In this document: positions 22,289 to 28,559 of the stretch, in pieces
How positions within the stretch are numbered: position 1 is the first letter of the stretch
Layout: every line of letters begins with the position of its first letter
DNA from: a virus
DNA: 28,559 nucleotides
Direction: 5' to 3' (one strand)
IMG/VR virus record: IMGVR_UViG_3300035698_021785
Coordinates: 1-28,559 of that record
Made by a program: the position numbers and the translations under genes
The notes under the pieces: model-generated
Told to the model about the DNA's origin: nothing
Databases searched by the model: none
What the model saw: the letters and a program-made list of their open reading frames with translations, nothing else

Positions 22289-22905
22289 TTTATTCTCCTG
22301 TCAATTTCCGCCATTCTAATAATCATGCTCATTTGTTTTATTCGGGAAGGTATGCGATCCCCTGTGGTCTTCGCTAAGTCAATCAAACTTAAATTCGATG
22401 TCAACACAGTTGGCAACAAATGTTCATATCTATAGTTGATAATATTGTAAAGCTGCTCCACTGTGTACTCCGTCAACTTTTCTGCCCCTATGTCGTCTAG
22501 TACTAAGAACTCCGCTGTCTTGTACGGCTTGGGATTCGATGTAGAATTGGCATTATAAGAATCCTTATACAAATCCAGCAGTTCTGTCAATGAAATGAAC
22601 AAATGCTCTCGCGGGCCTTGTTGCTCAACAAAAGTGGCTTTCACGGACTCCAACATTAATGCAGCAGCGAAAATGGTTTTACCACAACCAACTGCCCCAG
22701 TAATGAAGGCCCAAGAGCCTGTACGTAAGCCACTCAATGCTTCTTTGTTAACAGTAGGGGCAAACTCTAGTAGATCCTTCCGTACACGTGGAGGAAATAG
22801 CTTCTCCATGCTGCTGCTGCTATCCCAGCGTGCAGTACGTGAGCAGTATTCGCATTCATCCCTTTTATATTGGCGTGAGCATGTGCTGCACTGTTTAGTC
22901 ATCAT
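22285..22905 (-). CDS. DnaC/DnaI-like helicase loader
   Basis: AAA+ loaders deliver the replicative helicase to the origin. From the ATG at 22905 (a second lies at 22902), a cysteine-rich N-terminus (KQCSTCSRQYKRDECEYC) suggests a zinc site. Walker A is GAVGCGKT at about 71-78, Walker B FLVLDDIGAEKLTEY at about 134, and sensor 1 PTVLTSNLSL at about 165. The frame stays open to an ATG at 22935, which would overlap the initiator by 41 bases; the 22905 start overlaps by 11. It sits between initiator and helicase, the classical order. Confidence 0.85.
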   Translation of the reverse strand: MMTKQCSTCSRQYKRDECEYCSRTARWDSSSSMEKLFPPRVRKDLLEFAPTVNKEALSGLRTGSWAFITGAVGCGKTIFAAALMLESVKATFVEQQGPREHLFISLTELLDLYKDSYNANSTSNPKPYKTAEFLVLDDIGAEKLTEYTVEQLYNIINYRYEHLLPTVLTSNLSLIDLAKTTGDRIPSRIKQMSMIIRMAEIDRRIK

Positions 22906-23971
22906 AGTTTCGTACGAGTCCATCGTGGTATACATCTTGTAATTTTGGTTTTCTTTGTTCCTGTTGCACCTTCTCTTTGATTATTTGCGCCTTGTTGTTT
23001 TTGTTGCGCTGCTGTGCATCTTCTAACCTTATGAATTTCTCGCGGAAGCTTTCTCCGGAACGCACCTCAGGAATATATATTTCTCCAAAGTGGATTTTAT
23101 ACCAAAGTAAGACACGAAACATTCGATCAAATTCAATTCCGTTTATGGTATGCAGCTTACGAATTGGGTCTGCCCATCTATCAATAGTTCGGGCATCATA
23201 TTTGAAATTCTTATTGGCTGATATGATTTGGGCTAATTGCTTGGCAACTACTTTGGACTCAGCTTTTATTTTAGATGCTAAGTGCCCTGTGGCCAAGTCA
23301 TGTCCGACATCTTTCTTTATTATCTTATTATTAATATTCTTAGTAGTATTATATAGTAGATGTGGGACCATTGGATCCTTCGGGGCGGGTACTTTATTAC
23401 CAGCACGGTTTGCGCTTTTCTTGGTACTAGTGCCCTGTGGCCAAGTGCGGGGCGGGGCCCTGTGGGTAGATACGGGGCGGGTCGGCACTTCCGATTGGTG
23501 ATCAATTGGGGGTGCTACTTCCAATTGGGAACCATTACTTGACACCAATGGCCGTACGCTCATAACCAATTCAAAAAATTCTTGCATGTGCAACCGCACC
23601 CATTCTTTAGATGACTTTTTCCTACGCTTGGTTTCAAGTAATCCCATGTCCTTTAGCTGCTTCTTTAACCTGCGGATTGTATTAGGTTTCATTTTATAGT
23701 TGTGCTCAATCTGCTCACTTTCTAAGTAAAACCAACCATCCTGTGCTCTGCCATAATATACCAATGCCTCCCAATATCTGTTCAAGTAGGCAGTACACAA
23801 CAAGGCTAATTCTAAATCGTCCAATACAGTAAGGAGTCGAGGGTTCACTGAGACCCTAGATTGGCTATGGCTTGCGAACGTTTCTAGCACAGCAATATCA
23901 TCGGGTCTGTATGTCACAATAATTGGATATCTGCGTCTCCTCATTTGGCTTGTATCGTTACGTCTTTCCAT
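22895..23971 (-). CDS. Winged-helix replication initiator (DnaD/lambda O-like layout)
   Basis: Residues 40-135 form a winged helix: LDDLELALLCTAYLNRYW, then EQIEHNYKMKPNTIRRLKKQ with LKDMGLLETKRR as recognition part and wing. Residues 140-225 are a low-complexity Pro/Ser/Thr/Lys linker. The C-terminal part (about 228-358) is helical (KVVAKQLAQIISANKNFKYD), where DnaD-like proteins contact the loader. Its gene directly precedes loader and helicase. The linker-coding DNA contains repeats and an AT-rich block that resemble an origin (separate entry). A terminator lies upstream, and the leader lacks a Shine-Dalgarno. No sequence search backs the family name. Confidence 0.75.
   Translation of the reverse strand: MERRNDTSQMRRRRYPIIVTYRPDDIAVLETFASHSQSRVSVNPRLLTVLDDLELALLCTAYLNRYWEALVYYGRAQDGWFYLESEQIEHNYKMKPNTIRRLKKQLKDMGLLETKRRKKSSKEWVRLHMQEFFELVMSVRPLVSSNGSQLEVAPPIDHQSEVPTRPVSTHRAPPRTWPQGTSTKKSANRAGNKVPAPKDPMVPHLLYNTTKNINNKIIKKDVGHDLATGHLASKIKAESKVVAKQLAQIISANKNFKYDARTIDRWADPIRKLHTINGIEFDRMFRVLLWYKIHFGEIYIPEVRSGESFREKFIRLEDAQQRNKNNKAQIIKEKVQQEQRKPKLQDVYHDGLVRNYDD
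23281..23528. other. Candidate replication origin inside the initiator gene
   Basis: The 18-mer AGTGCCCTGTGGCCAAGT occurs exactly at 23281-23298 and 23429-23446, with its core GCCCTGTGG again at 23457-23465. CGGGGCGGG occurs at 23381-23389, 23448-23456 and 23473-23481. A perfect palindrome CCAATTGG lies at 23521-23528, near a related AATTGG. Between the repeat groups, 23310-23363 is very AT-rich (TTATTATCTTATTATTAATA), a likely unwinding element. Lambda and related phages place iterons and an AT-rich element in the same part of their initiator gene. Confidence 0.6.
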
Positions 23972-23989
23972 ATAGTATTTTGTAAATAA

Positions 23990-24055
23990 ACAAAAAGGGG
24001 AAGGCTGATGGCATTCACTTTTAATTAACCAAAATTAAAAACACCTTCCACCTTT
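23990..24055 (-). terminator. Terminator after the primase gene
   Basis: In the 87-bp gap, GGTGGAAGG and CCTTCCCC on the minus strand form a stem with one bulged T, and TTTTTGTTTA follows on the 3' side. The loop contains a second inverted repeat, TTTTAATT with AATTAAAA. The structure lies 3 bases after the primase stop and before the initiator gene. Confidence 0.65.
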
Positions 24056-24058
24056 TTG

Positions 24059-25003
24059 CTACATTTTTAAGTCCTTCAATAGATGATCTGCGTCATCCTG
24101 TGTCATGTCTCCCGGATCACTTTTCAATCCACGATATACATGTGCAGAAATTCCAAATGCTTCTAACCGCTTTTTAAGTATTTCGGATTCTTTTCGTTCC
24201 CGTTTCCCCGGATCGAAAATGATATATATTTTTTTGAACGTCAACGATAGTAGTCTAAGCTGCTCGTCTGTGTACTGCATCCCTAAGGTGGCACACGCTT
24301 TACCACGCAGCCGCCAAACGTCTACAACACCCTCTACACAAATGCCCGTATCGTTGCCTTCCCATAACTCTTGTTTTCCGTATAGGATGTACTTGTGATG
24401 GAGGCGCTCTCGCTCCATTGGGCATGCCATATACCGCGGCTCTTGCTTGCCTGTATAATCACGGCATTGATACGTGACAACCTTCCCATTCCAATAGAAC
24501 GGAATGAAAATCCGGTAGCGATATGGGATGACCTTTGCCCCTGTTTTTAATACGCTGTTTGGCATAGTTCCCGCAAGGTTCCACACACGCTCTAACTCAT
24601 CCGGATCAAACCCTCTATCGGCAAGATACTTTTTTTGGATGTTTGTCAAATACGTCAAGTCGTTAGGTACTTTGAAAGGCATACTTCCGATGATAGTATC
24701 CTTGTAATTCTCTCCAATTGCGCGGTTGCTACTTTTTAGAATTTTGTAGCTGCTACAAAATGTCCGTGCCTCACTAGCACTTACACCAATCATTTTAGCA
24801 ATAGTATCAACAATGGTATGCGGGCCACAACGCCAACAGAAATAATAGTTTGAATGTGTGTTGAAACCTAAGTGGTTACCGGAACCTAATCCGCCGCCGG
24901 CACAGTACGGGCAAGGCGTGTTGATCCATCCCCTTTTGTAGTGTCGTTCTCCTTCTTGTGCGTATGATATATTGAAGTCAATGTATAAATCTTCGAGTGC
25001 CAT
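24059..25003 (-). CDS. DnaG-type primase
   Basis: Primase makes RNA primers for replication. The N-terminal zinc ribbon has C31, C34 (PCPYCAGGG), C56 and C59 (FCWRCG). TOPRIM motifs follow: GICVEGVVDVWRLRGKACAT with the conserved Glu at about residue 215, and IYIIFDPGKRE with the Asp of the D-x-D-like region at about 255. At 314 aa it is a short phage primase lacking the helicase-binding domain of DnaG. I start at the ATG at 25003; a GTG one codon earlier is possible. TATAAT lies 6 bases before the GTG codon, but the -35 is weak. A terminator follows the gene. Confidence 0.87.
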   Translation of the reverse strand: MALEDLYIDFNISYAQEGERHYKRGWINTPCPYCAGGGLGSGNHLGFNTHSNYYFCWRCGPHTIVDTIAKMIGVSASEARTFCSSYKILKSSNRAIGENYKDTIIGSMPFKVPNDLTYLTNIQKKYLADRGFDPDELERVWNLAGTMPNSVLKTGAKVIPYRYRIFIPFYWNGKVVTYQCRDYTGKQEPRYMACPMERERLHHKYILYGKQELWEGNDTGICVEGVVDVWRLRGKACATLGMQYTDEQLRLLSLTFKKIYIIFDPGKRERKESEILKKRLEAFGISAHVYRGLKSDPGDMTQDDADHLLKDLKM

Positions 25004-25027
25004 CACTGTATTATACTCACCATGTGC

Positions 25028-25492
25028 TTATTCTCTAAAGTATTTTTTAATCTCCCGCTGCACTTCCCAAATTCGTGTGTAAGTCCATCCCTCTTCACGT
25101 AGCATGTTTGACAGTGTTGAACGTGCCGTACGTGGTTGGAATTGTAAATAGTAGTGCGGATTATCAAGAACTTTGTCAAGTACGTATTTCGCATCAGTGC
25201 TGAAATGCTCAATTACCTCAAACCTACATTTTGGATAGTACCCCGCAGTGACATTTTGGAGGCTTACAGTTGCGAACATCCTACGTTTCTCCTTTTCACA
25301 ATAGGATATCAAATGGTTCTGCACGCACTTATAGATCCACGTACTTTCTTTGCACATAGTAGCATCGTAAGACTGGTGAGCCTTGCAATAGGCTTCACAT
25401 GCTTCTGAGTATAGATCTTGGACGTCTATGCCTGTCGTCCTGTTAAACGACCAAGCAATTTTTCTAATCATTTTTACGTAATTTTCAAACAT
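25028..25492 (-). CDS. Sigma-factor-like protein (region 2 pattern)
   Basis: Residues 22-70 (DVQDLYSEACEAYCKAHQSY, ESTWIYKCVQNHLISYCEKE, KRR) match the sigma70 region 2 pattern: an acidic first helix, an aromatic-rich -10-recognition helix, then basic residues. The C-terminal 50 residues (ARSTLSNMLREEGWTYTRIW) could form a helix-turn-helix like region 4. The length of 154 aa is short but normal for phage sigma-like proteins. It may direct late transcription or be a diverged DNA-binding protein. It overlaps the preceding gene by 19 bases and lies 25 bases before the primase gene. Confidence 0.65.
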   Translation of the reverse strand: MFENYVKMIRKIAWSFNRTTGIDVQDLYSEACEAYCKAHQSYDATMCKESTWIYKCVQNHLISYCEKEKRRMFATVSLQNVTAGYYPKCRFEVIEHFSTDAKYVLDKVLDNPHYYLQFQPRTARSTLSNMLREEGWTYTRIWEVQREIKKYFRE

Positions 25493-25722
25493 TTCTTTTG
25501 GTTTTGTAGGTTCACTAATTCTTTGTCATAACGTGCAGCAGCTTGAGCCCTGCCCTTTTTTTCAAGTACGTAGATCGCTACTTGTAATTGCTGCAATCTA
25601 TCCAACCTTTTATTCGCGCCTTTCACAAATTTCTCAACACTGACGCCTCCGATTGTGATACTATCCTGTACCGGCTCCGGCTGTCTGTTGCGCTTTAATT
25701 TTGGGGCTGTTTGTCTTCTCAT
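25474..25722 (-). CDS. Small unknown basic protein (82 aa)
   Basis: I do not recognise this protein. The N-terminus is basic and polar (MRRQTAPKLKRNRQPEPVQD), and the C-terminal half is helical with heptad-like leucines (RLDRLQQLQVAIYVLEKKGR). The only ATG, at 25722, overlaps the preceding gene by 62 bases, unusually long for this window, so the true start may be a non-ATG codon further in. It directly precedes the sigma-like gene. Confidence 0.5.
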   Translation of the reverse strand: MRRQTAPKLKRNRQPEPVQDSITIGGVSVEKFVKGANKRLDRLQQLQVAIYVLEKKGRAQAAARYDKELVNLQNQKKCLKIT

Positions 25723-25873
25723 TTTTTACAATTTTATAGAATTCAAAATGACTTTTGTAGGCTTCAAATTTAACCTTCTCACCTTTGCAAAGTGAATAAG
25801 GGCACTGCCATACGACGGTGCGGACGTGGTACCAAGTCCCGTCCACTTTTCTATGTAGCTCTAAATTATACAT
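25661..25873 (-). CDS. Small unknown protein (70 aa)
   Basis: I do not recognise this protein. I place the start at the ATG at 25873 (MYNLELHRKVDGTWYHVRTV), which overlaps the preceding stop as TGATG; an ATG at 25882 is also in frame. The first part reads as beta strands with a tryptophan-rich turn, and two cysteines flank PYSL. The C-terminus is polar. Such short beta proteins are common phage accessory genes. Confidence 0.5.
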   Translation of the reverse strand: MYNLELHRKVDGTWYHVRTVVWQCPYSLCKGEKVKFEAYKSHFEFYKIVKNEKTNSPKIKAQQTAGAGTG

Positions 25874-26013
25874 CACAGCCATCGCACTAACTTTCTAAAT
25901 GCCTTCATCAAATGGTAGTAAGCTCGTAAGAACTCAAGCACGCGGGCATTCAAACTATCGGGGTAGGTCCACATAATCCACCTATCGTCGGAATCAAATA
26001 TTGGCTTTTTCAT
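25873..26013 (-). CDS. Very small unknown protein (46 aa)
   Basis: The frame MKKPIFDSDDRWIMWTYPDS and onward starts at 26013 with a TAATG overlap of the helicase stop and ends with a TGATG overlap into the next gene. The C-terminal half is helical and basic (VLEFLRAYYHLMKAFRKLVR). The precise start/stop coupling on both sides is the main reason to accept it. The function is unknown. Confidence 0.5.
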   Translation of the reverse strand: MKKPIFDSDDRWIMWTYPDSLNARVLEFLRAYYHLMKAFRKLVRWL

Positions 26014-27647
26014 TATGTTACATTTTGCAGTTTTACACGTTCTAAAAGTTTGAGTAATAGCTCTTCTTCTTCGACATCAACACCATCCAATATAGCTGCT
26101 ATGGTTTTCCGTTTCTCGTCAAGTAGCTCAGCAATATCAATTTCGATAGTACCATCGGCGAGTAAGAAAATAGCTTCCACCATTCCCAATTGCCCGATCC
26201 TGTGCAGCCTGTCAATAGCTTGCTCCAATCCCCCCGTAGTCCACGGCAATTCTAGTATCACAACCTTGGAAGCTGCTGTCAATGTTATTCCTTCTCCCGC
26301 TGCTGCAATGTTCCCTACAAACACCCTTGTCTTAGGGTCGGTTTGGAACTGCTGAGCTATTCCTTGTCGTAGATCGGTGTGTACACTGCCATCGATTTTG
26401 ACTACCATAGAGCCAAACTCTCGCATAATTCTGTCTATGACAAATTTATGCACTCCGAAGACAACTAGCTTTTCATCCGTATCCTCTAAGAAGTCCTTTA
26501 CCCATTTGATTGAAGCTTCCAATTTACCTTTCACTGCAAGTTGTTTCAATACTTCCGTTTGTGCTAGTACTTCAGCCCCTCCAGCTTTCTCCGCTGCTGC
26601 TGTACCTCTTGTATCCGTCATGTATTTGATAAAATTAGAAATGGCGTTCGTGTACTCCGATCGGTTTGTAATTTCCAATGGAATAATGTGACGCACTTTA
26701 GGAGGTAGCTGTGTAAGCACATCCTCCTTCTTCCTACGGACCATAATTGTGTCGGTGAGGATTTGGTGAAGCTCTGCCATATTAGTTGCGCCATTAAACT
26801 CCCACCCAAATCCATTATGGTGGCCTCCGCAGTACTTTTTGCCAAACTGCATAAAATTAGGAAACAGCGTTGGGTCTACCATTTGTATGCTGTTATACAT
26901 TTCAATAGGACGACTTTGAATAAGCGTTCCCGATATAGGAATCACCCGCGGGACTTGCTTGCCTAGTTGCTTTGCTGCTTTGGTTCGATTAGCTGTATTA
27001 TTTTTGACTTTATGACTCTCGTCAAGTATGAATAGTTGGGGCTTGATTTTACCTAAAACCCCTACCCAATTGGGCAGTATATCATAATTCAATATGATAA
27101 TTTTACCATATATCTCACTGATTAGTCGACCGCTTAGTACTTGCACAGTCGGAGGGTTCTCTATTAAGGTCTCAATCTCATGCTTCCAATTTAGTTTCAA
27201 CGATGCAGGGCAAACGATAACCACAGGAAGCACTTCCTCCTTCCGTAGCTGCATGTAGGCAATAGCCTGCCACGTTTTCCCTAATCCCATATCATCACCT
27301 AAAATTGCACGCCCTTTTCTTTCGTCAAGGAACGCGACGCCTTCTTGTTGATACCCATATAATTGGCCCAAGAATCCGGGGATGTTTTTAATAGGTTTCA
27401 GCGTGCTGATCTTTGGAGTGGTAGGTGGTGCTGCACTGTTATCAACCCGTGATTGCATTTCTGCGTCTACTTCAAAGCCGAATCCTTGCAGGGTAATGAT
27501 ATTTGGTGTATGCAAGTACGCAGTCCAAAACTTCCCCTTAGGATTGTATCTTCGTCCGTCTAATTGTTTCACGTTTGCCACTGTTTCATAGGCGAAAGGA
27601 AACTTAATGACAATGGTGCCATTTTCTATGTATGCCTTTTTTTTCAT
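26013..27647 (-). CDS. SNF2-family helicase with a HARP-like N-terminus
   Basis: SNF2 enzymes are double-stranded DNA translocases; phage forms are linked to fork remodelling. From the ATG at 27647, residues 1-75 (FPFAYETVANVKQLDGRRYN, KGKFWTAYL) resemble the HARP-type domain of SMARCAL1-like proteins. The motor follows: motif I LGDDMGLGKTWQ at about 120, motif II LFILDESHKVK at about 210, motif III-like PISGTLIQSRP at about 240, and motif VI QAIDRLHRIGQ at about 480. The length is 544 aa. The frame continues upstream to an ATG at 27704 but would overlap the preceding gene by 50 bases, so I use 27647. Confidence 0.88.
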   Translation of the reverse strand: MKKKAYIENGTIVIKFPFAYETVANVKQLDGRRYNPKGKFWTAYLHTPNIITLQGFGFEVDAEMQSRVDNSAAPPTTPKISTLKPIKNIPGFLGQLYGYQQEGVAFLDERKGRAILGDDMGLGKTWQAIAYMQLRKEEVLPVVIVCPASLKLNWKHEIETLIENPPTVQVLSGRLISEIYGKIIILNYDILPNWVGVLGKIKPQLFILDESHKVKNNTANRTKAAKQLGKQVPRVIPISGTLIQSRPIEMYNSIQMVDPTLFPNFMQFGKKYCGGHHNGFGWEFNGATNMAELHQILTDTIMVRRKKEDVLTQLPPKVRHIIPLEITNRSEYTNAISNFIKYMTDTRGTAAAEKAGGAEVLAQTEVLKQLAVKGKLEASIKWVKDFLEDTDEKLVVFGVHKFVIDRIMREFGSMVVKIDGSVHTDLRQGIAQQFQTDPKTRVFVGNIAAAGEGITLTAASKVVILELPWTTGGLEQAIDRLHRIGQLGMVEAIFLLADGTIEIDIAELLDEKRKTIAAILDGVDVEEEELLLKLLERVKLQNVT

Positions 27648-27654
27648 GTCTTCT

Positions 27655-27858
27655 TCATTGATTTTCTTCTCCGCATTTTGGAGTATCCGATGCTTCGGCG
27701 GCACTACAAAAGTAGTACTTTTTTAATAACTCTTGTTCTAGTACAATGGCCTTCGGAATCCAACTATCCACTTTCTGCTCTTGAAATTTGTACAGCTTTC
27801 CACGCATTTTAAACCCGTTCAATTTCGGCTTCGCTTTTGGGGAATCCATCCTTTCCAT
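27655..27858 (-). CDS. Small unknown basic protein (67 aa)
   Basis: I do not recognise this protein. It may start at the ATG at 27858 or at 27849 (MDSPKAKPKLNGFKMRGKLY), the latter overlapping the preceding stop less. It is lysine-rich with two cysteines. It ends 7 bases before the helicase start chosen here, and may belong with the helicase. Confidence 0.5.
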   Translation of the reverse strand: MERMDSPKAKPKLNGFKMRGKLYKFQEQKVDSWIPKAIVLEQELLKKYYFCSAAEASDTPKCGEENQ

Positions 27859-28037
27859 AGTCGTACTTTTTTAGGGTTGATATATATTATGAACGTGCTG
27901 TTTTCTGTCTTGCCGATGTGTAGCAGCACAGCGAAACCAAATCTATTTTGGAACATGTACTGAAACCGTCTCCGCCTGTGCTTGTTAGTAGTTAGCACAC
28001 GCACTTCCAATCCGTTTGAAAATTTAGTCCGCACCAT
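27819..28037 (-). CDS. Small unknown basic protein (72 aa)
   Basis: I do not recognise this protein. The ATG at 28037 overlaps the preceding stop as TAATG. The sequence is basic and beta-rich in appearance (GLEVRVLTTNKHRRRRFQYM, FGFAVLLHIGKTENSTFIIY), with an arginine run that could contact nucleic acid. No known motif is visible. Confidence 0.55.
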   Translation of the reverse strand: MVRTKFSNGLEVRVLTTNKHRRRRFQYMFQNRFGFAVLLHIGKTENSTFIIYINPKKVRLWKGWIPQKRSRN

Positions 28038-28477
28038 TACTTAATCAATTTAGAGTAAACATATAATGCCAATCTAGCTTTAGAACTAGACGACTTTGCT
28101 GCGAATCGAATTGTATCCCGAAGCTCTTCAATCTTCTTCTCAATACTTTCGGGATGTTCTTTTGCCGTCTCATTCAGTACCTCCTTTTCCAACAGTGCCT
28201 CCCTATGTACTGCCGTCCAATTAGTAATCATTTCAGCAGGCACAAGGCCTTCAACTTTAGGTTGGATCTTCATATTACTCCAAGACGCGGTACCATCTTC
28301 GATAGGGCTGCACGCTGCGGCTATCACAGTACCAATGGCTTCATATCCTACAAGTTTTTTGCCAAAGTATATGATCCTTTTTTCTTCTAGTAAGTAGTAG
28401 GCAGGCTGTAATTTATGCCCTTCCATAAGTCTCTGACCTGCATAAATGAGCGTCATTGGTATCGTTTTCATATTCAT
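28037..28477 (-). CDS. Unknown phage protein (146 aa)
   Basis: I do not recognise this protein. It starts at 28477 (or at an ATG two codons later) after a gap of 24 bases containing TATAAT but no matching -35 and no Shine-Dalgarno. The first half looks alpha/beta with a hydrophobic stretch (YEAIGTVIAAACSPIEDGTA). The second half is a charged helix (EHPESIEKKIEELRDTIRFA) ending in a basic tail. It is the first complete gene of the window in transcription order. Confidence 0.6.
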   Translation of the reverse strand: MNMKTIPMTLIYAGQRLMEGHKLQPAYYLLEEKRIIYFGKKLVGYEAIGTVIAAACSPIEDGTASWSNMKIQPKVEGLVPAEMITNWTAVHREALLEKEVLNETAKEHPESIEKKIEELRDTIRFAAKSSSSKARLALYVYSKLIK

Positions 28478-28501
28478 AATCGTTTATTATAACCGTAATT
28501 T

Positions 28502-28559
28502 TTAAAATTCATATCCAAACCGTGATGAACGATAAAAAACACTACCAGAGGGCTGGCTG
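28502..28559 (-). CDS. C-terminal end of an unknown gene (enters from the window edge)
   Basis: A frame open from the high-coordinate edge reads SQPSGSVFYRSSRFGYEF and stops at TAA (28504-28502). The spacing to the next gene is 24 bases. With only 18 residues I cannot name it or be sure of the frame. Confidence 0.35.
   Translation of the reverse strand, partial: SQPSGSVFYRSSRFGYEF

Noticed and set aside
22977-23501. Plus-strand open frame opposite the initiator gene
   Set aside because: It has no domain pattern or neighbours on that strand, and the minus-strand initiator explains the region.
24985-25020. Promoter just before the primase gene
   Set aside because: TATAAT is present, but the -35 at the same spacing is TTTAGA and the transcript would begin at the start codon, so I did not list it.
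1-28559. tRNA genes, integrase, insertion sequences or lysogeny genes
   Set aside because: I saw no cloverleaf with CCA-end features, no tyrosine or serine recombinase motifs, no transposase and no terminal inverted repeats in this window.

Overview
The window looks like a segment of a tailed double-stranded DNA bacteriophage genome, about 40% GC by eye. Every gene I can support lies on the minus strand, so transcription runs from high to low coordinates. Genes are packed tightly and many junctions are ATGA, TAATG or TGATG start/stop overlaps. Phage character rests on a small-terminase-like protein, a phage-type replisome, a gp32-like single-strand binding protein and many small unknown genes. 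The host cannot be named. The two best promoters are sigma70-like (TTGAC followed by TATAAT). About ten genes with a free leader have no clear Shine-Dalgarno sequence, which argues against a typical Firmicutes host even though several protein families recall SPO1-like phages.

Layout in transcription order. Positions 28.5-25.0 kb hold small unknown genes, an SNF2-type helicase with a HARP-like N-terminus, a sigma-region-2-like protein and a DnaG-type primase. At 24.0 kb there is a hairpin terminator. Positions 24.0-20.7 kb encode a winged-helix replication initiator, a DnaC-type loader and a DnaB-type helicase; the initiator gene carries repeats and an AT-rich block that resemble an origin. 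A strong promoter at 20.7 kb then opens a 7-deazaguanine block from 20.6 to 14.9 kb: queD, queE, an acidic-repeat protein, queC, a terminator, a phosphoribosyltransferase-FolE fusion, a YkgJ-like cysteine-cluster protein, queF and a DpdA-like transglycosylase. Positions 14.9-10.3 kb carry a DnaN-like clamp, a UDG-exonuclease fusion, a family A polymerase and a clamp loader. Positions 10.3-3.5 kb carry UvsY-like, gp32-like, ribbon-helix-helix, RecA/UvsX-like and RuvC-like proteins, then a Rad50/SbcC protein split into separate genes with SbcD lying between the pieces. A second promoter at 3.5 kb precedes small unknown genes and the small terminase subunit.

Functional reading: GTP is turned into preQ0 by FolE, QueD, QueE and QueC. 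QueF should reduce preQ0 to preQ1, and the DpdA-like enzyme could place the base in phage DNA, as in the known phage strategy for escaping restriction. The replication and recombination genes form a nearly self-sufficient set.

The features most worth a second look are: the polymerase gene is split within its catalytic motif A and is restored by a -1 shift at a canonical slippery heptamer; the clamp-loader gene has an in-frame TGA just after Walker A; the initiator gene holds an 18-bp DNA repeat read in two different frames beside an AT-rich block; FolE is fused to a phosphoribosyltransferase; and SbcC is split at its zinc hook.
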